From contig CALCKW010000007.1 of assembly GCA_937965695.1 (NCBI GenBank), forward strand, positions 133,106 through 197,105: a stretch of DNA of 64,000 nt, read 5' to 3'. Both the position numbers and the translations under genes were made by a program. Of this stretch, positions 61,740-64,000 are shown one piece after another (the stretch's first letter is position 1; each line of letters starts with the position of its first letter). This DNA comes from an uncultured Granulosicoccaceae bacterium (GTDB taxonomy: Bacteria; Pseudomonadota; Gammaproteobacteria; CALCKW01). The notes below the pieces were generated by a model that had not been told where the DNA came from, ran no database searches, and worked only from the letters and a program-made list of their open reading frames with translations.

Positions 61740-63203
61740 ATGGTTAAGGTAATTTTGCGGGTTCTTCCGGTACTCATTCTGGGAGCCTGGATAGGCGGAA
61801 TTTGGTATTCCGGCAAAGCGATCGAAGAGCATGTGCGTGGCATGATTCGAGACGATCCTTCGAACTTTGTGCAAGTGACTTTCGACCCTTTTGCTGAACC
61901 TGAAATCGAACCGCTGCTGCTCGATAGGGTTTGGTTGTCGCTAGTGGATTACCGTCGTAGGTTCTTTGCCTCCACGGTGCGGCTTGAATTGAACCTCCGT
62001 TTTGACCCTGACGAAGAACCCACCTCCATACCACTCTTGGCAAAGTTTCATCATGGCCCATTGATCTTTGCGGGTGGCCTCGCCGTCGGTGCAGGTCGAG
62101 CGCAAATTACATTAGATTTTCCAGAGCGTCGGCAGTTACCACCACGCTGGGGGTTTGCTGCAAGGCCATTTGAAGGCTTAACGGTAACTCGTGGTGTATT
62201 CGGTTTTGACGGTGGCTTTCAAGGACAGAGCTGGTTACAAGAAATTGCGGTTGAGAATTCAACAGCCGCCATCGAGTTGGAGCGAATGCAATTTTTTATC
62301 GCTACTGACGGCGCCATGGCAAATATATCGATCGAAGGTTCAGTGGATGATCTCACGCTCGGTTATGCAAATGATGCGCTTACTATAGCGTCAGCTGATT
62401 TGTCACTAAGAGCAAATAATTTACTGGAAAAAGAGCGATACGAAGGTTTAATGGAAGTTAAGTGGCGCGACGCGGCTCTCGACTTTCAAAACCTAGAGAG
62501 ACACGTAGACAGCATGACACTAGATACTGAATATCGATTGGATAGGCGCAAACTCGATGCAGAAATAAGTCTGGTTGCTGACAGATTGAGCACCGCTGCA
62601 GAAAAATCAAAAGATAGGGAAATATTGCTGGACTACGGGGAAACGGTTGCCGCTGTGGGCCAGCTTCCTGTCGAGCGCTTAGTCGAGCTTTGGGACAGCC
62701 TTCGACTTTGGGAGCCTCCAATCGCGGCATTGATTGGTGATGTTCACGGACAACCGAAACAACCGCTAGCGACCGAAGTACTCATGAAGCAAGTGTCTTC
62801 TAATGTTAGTGCCTATGCGAGCATGAAATTTGGCGTTGATGAGCAAGAGTTGCTGATGAGGGCGAATGCTGAATTCATGGGTGAAAACGAAGTAGAACAC
62901 CTTTCTCAAATCGGGACGGTGGGCGAGCTTTTCGATTATTTACTGGCGGATTTCACCTTCCACGCCGACGGCCGGTTAGCGAAATTGCCTGAAGTTAAGC
63001 GCGCCTTAGCCATCGGCGAAAGCATGCGTATGCTCGAGCAGGATGAGCTGGGTCGTTCTGGTAGTGTTCATGTGCGTGCTGGTGTGGTTAGGGTCAACGG
63101 TGAAGCGTATTCACCAGAAGAATTTTTACAAGGCTTTCACGATGAGCCTTTGTGGAGTGTTGCCAAGCCTCCGGTAGGAACCGGTCCTGCCACCGAGAAT
63201 TAG
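61740..63203 (+). CDS. YdgA/DUF945-family protein
   Basis: About 487 residues, with one N-terminal membrane anchor (VILRVLPVLILGAWIGGIWYSG) and a long extracytoplasmic beta-rich region. Resembles E. coli YdgA (about 500 residues): similar anchor and GxWY(S/T)GK segment, FHHGPL after the first third, and RAGVVRVNGEAYSPEEFLQGF at the end. Role unknown; envelope-located. The ATG at 61740 is preferred over a TTG at 61710. Confidence 0.75.
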   Translation: MVKVILRVLPVLILGAWIGGIWYSGKAIEEHVRGMIRDDPSNFVQVTFDPFAEPEIEPLLLDRVWLSLVDYRRRFFASTVRLELNLRFDPDEEPTSIPLLAKFHHGPLIFAGGLAVGAGRAQITLDFPERRQLPPRWGFAARPFEGLTVTRGVFGFDGGFQGQSWLQEIAVENSTAAIELERMQFFIATDGAMANISIEGSVDDLTLGYANDALTIASADLSLRANNLLEKERYEGLMEVKWRDAALDFQNLERHVDSMTLDTEYRLDRRKLDAEISLVADRLSTAAEKSKDREILLDYGETVAAVGQLPVERLVELWDSLRLWEPPIAALIGDVHGQPKQPLATEVLMKQVSSNVSAYASMKFGVDEQELLMRANAEFMGENEVEHLSQIGTVGELFDYLLADFTFHADGRLAKLPEVKRALAIGESMRMLEQDELGRSGSVHVRAGVVRVNGEAYSPEEFLQGFHDEPLWSVAKPPVGTGPATEN

Positions 63204-63378
63204 CCTTTTTGCGCGCGAAATACGCCGAAACTGAGTTTTGAGTTACTCCTTGTTAGAGCCATATTCGCTCTGACTGCTACACTAAAAGTTTAGATTGCAA
63301 CTTCGAATGGGCCACGGCTAGCGTCTAACACCGTGTCGATTGGTCCTTAAAACTTTTGTGAACAGGGGTGTGTCGGCC

Positions 63379-64000
63379 GTGGGCAAGTTTAGTATTATCG
63401 GGCAGAGTTCGTTTTTCGCTAGTATTTTGGTGATCAGCGGCTGCAGCTGGGTAGACGACACAGGCCGACAAGGCGGCACGCAGTCTGAAATTTTTTTTGA
63501 TAGCGTTCATCAACACGACGAAAAGACACAGCTAAGTTGGTCGGTTCGAGATTTTAAAGACGAAGGCAATATAACCAGCTTGCTCTTCCAGCTCGCAGAC
63601 GAAGGTGAAACCGTCAGCGCTTGCTCATCACTATTCTCTTCGACAATTGTTGCCTCGTCATTGCGTGCAGCCTGTCAGCCTCAATTGAGTGATGAAGAAT
63701 GCAGTGTAGTGTTTGATGTCGGCAGCGATGAGGTGCTCGTCTCTTTGCCTGAGCTTCAACGTCCAGCGGCTTTGCGTTATGACGTTGAAGTGACGGGCGA
63801 AGATGATGTTGTGGAGACTCGCTCTCTCGATCTTTGTATCGCCTCAGTGAGCGAGTCACCTATCGCTAGCAGCGACTCTTACGCGGTTACCTATCTTGGT
63901 GATCTGGAGCATGCAGGTAGTAAATTCGACGAGCAATGTGTTAGTCAGGGTGGCACCGGTGTGCTTGAAAACGACGGCGATGACTTTGACTACAGTGAAG
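63379..64000 (+). CDS. Large lipoprotein with cadherin/Ig-like repeat (5' part only)
   Basis: Cut off by the window end. The reading frame is open from 63322; I choose the GTG at 63379 because AGGGGT lies 9 bases upstream, but GTGs at 63358 and 63370 are also in frame. The first 25 residues (MGKFSIIGQSSFFASILVISGCSW) are a lipoprotein signal with lipobox VISGC. After about 160 Ser/Asp-rich residues, a SDSYAVTYLG ... GGTGVLENDGDDFDY segment begins, which is the 'Ig-like/cadherin tandem' repeat pattern of large adhesins and RTX-type surface proteins. A much longer repetitive protein is expected beyond 64000. Confidence 0.7.
   Translation, partial: MGKFSIIGQSSFFASILVISGCSWVDDTGRQGGTQSEIFFDSVHQHDEKTQLSWSVRDFKDEGNITSLLFQLADEGETVSACSSLFSSTIVASSLRAACQPQLSDEECSVVFDVGSDEVLVSLPELQRPAALRYDVEVTGEDDVVETRSLDLCIASVSESPIASSDSYAVTYLGDLEHAGSKFDEQCVSQGGTGVLENDGDDFDYSE

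Overview
The window is chromosomal DNA of a free-living Gammaproteobacterium, probably aquatic. The evidence is the ubiK-yifB/comM, hisBHAFIE-tatABC, rpiA/ilvA and cca gene sets, a TAXI-type TRAP receptor, and a DUF1800/DUF1501 pair of the kind common in marine bacteria. Base composition looks balanced (near 50% G+C by eye). Genes are dense and mostly housekeeping. I see no tRNA, rRNA, integrase, insertion sequence or CRISPR array. I cannot name the genus from the sequence alone.

Layout. 0-3 kb: start of a TAXI TRAP receptor (cut by the window edge) with a DctB-like kinase and a short Fis-type response regulator. 3-6.5 kb: VOC protein, GH3 glycosidase, GNAT acetyltransferase and an AGE-family sugar isomerase. 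6.5-11.2 kb: MscS channel, YegD-like Hsp70, an unknown basic protein and exported MsrA. 11.6-17.8 kb: CpxA/CpxR-like system, an ABC-2 exporter, a CaiB-type racemase with a cupin, and a YecA/SEC-C protein. 18-23.9 kb: diguanylate cyclase, rpiA, LysE exporter, ilvA and a small coiled-coil protein. 24-29.6 kb: amidase, FadB-like beta-oxidation protein, deoC and trmJ. 29.7-37 kb: DUF1800/DUF1501 pair, EVE protein, 5-formyl-THF cycloligase, gamma-carbonic anhydrase, cca, a lipoprotein aminopeptidase and a YfcE-like phosphoesterase. 37-47 kb: WbpM-like dehydratase, HutD/Ves-like protein, pncB, a NUDIX protein, typA, a DJ-1/PfpI protein, dsbB, ubiK and yifB. 48-52 kb: a BON-OmpA protein plus a 986-residue membrane-tethered coiled coil. 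52-56 kb: acyltransferase, rhodanese, dtd and a MotB/MotA-like pair. 56-61.6 kb: hisBHAFIE then tatABC. 61.7-64 kb: a YdgA/DUF945-like protein and the start of a large lipoprotein with a cadherin-like repeat.

The two stretches most worth following up are both envelope-associated. (1) At 47,955-52,016 an OmpA protein is paired with a coiled-coil protein containing 47 consecutive heptads. Each heptad has Leu at one core position, and 28 of the 47 have His at the other; the C-terminus carries a helix-hairpin-helix domain. (2) At 54,129-56,024 there is a compact MotA/ExbB plus MotB/ExbD-like proton-channel pair. Its MotB-like partner ends in a domain without a visible OmpA peptidoglycan-binding motif, and no Zorya effector or flagellar gene is nearby. 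A third point is a NUDIX hydrolase whose zinc-ribbon N-terminus lies in frame without any ATG, GTG or TTG, which suggests an ATT start just after the typA stop codon.
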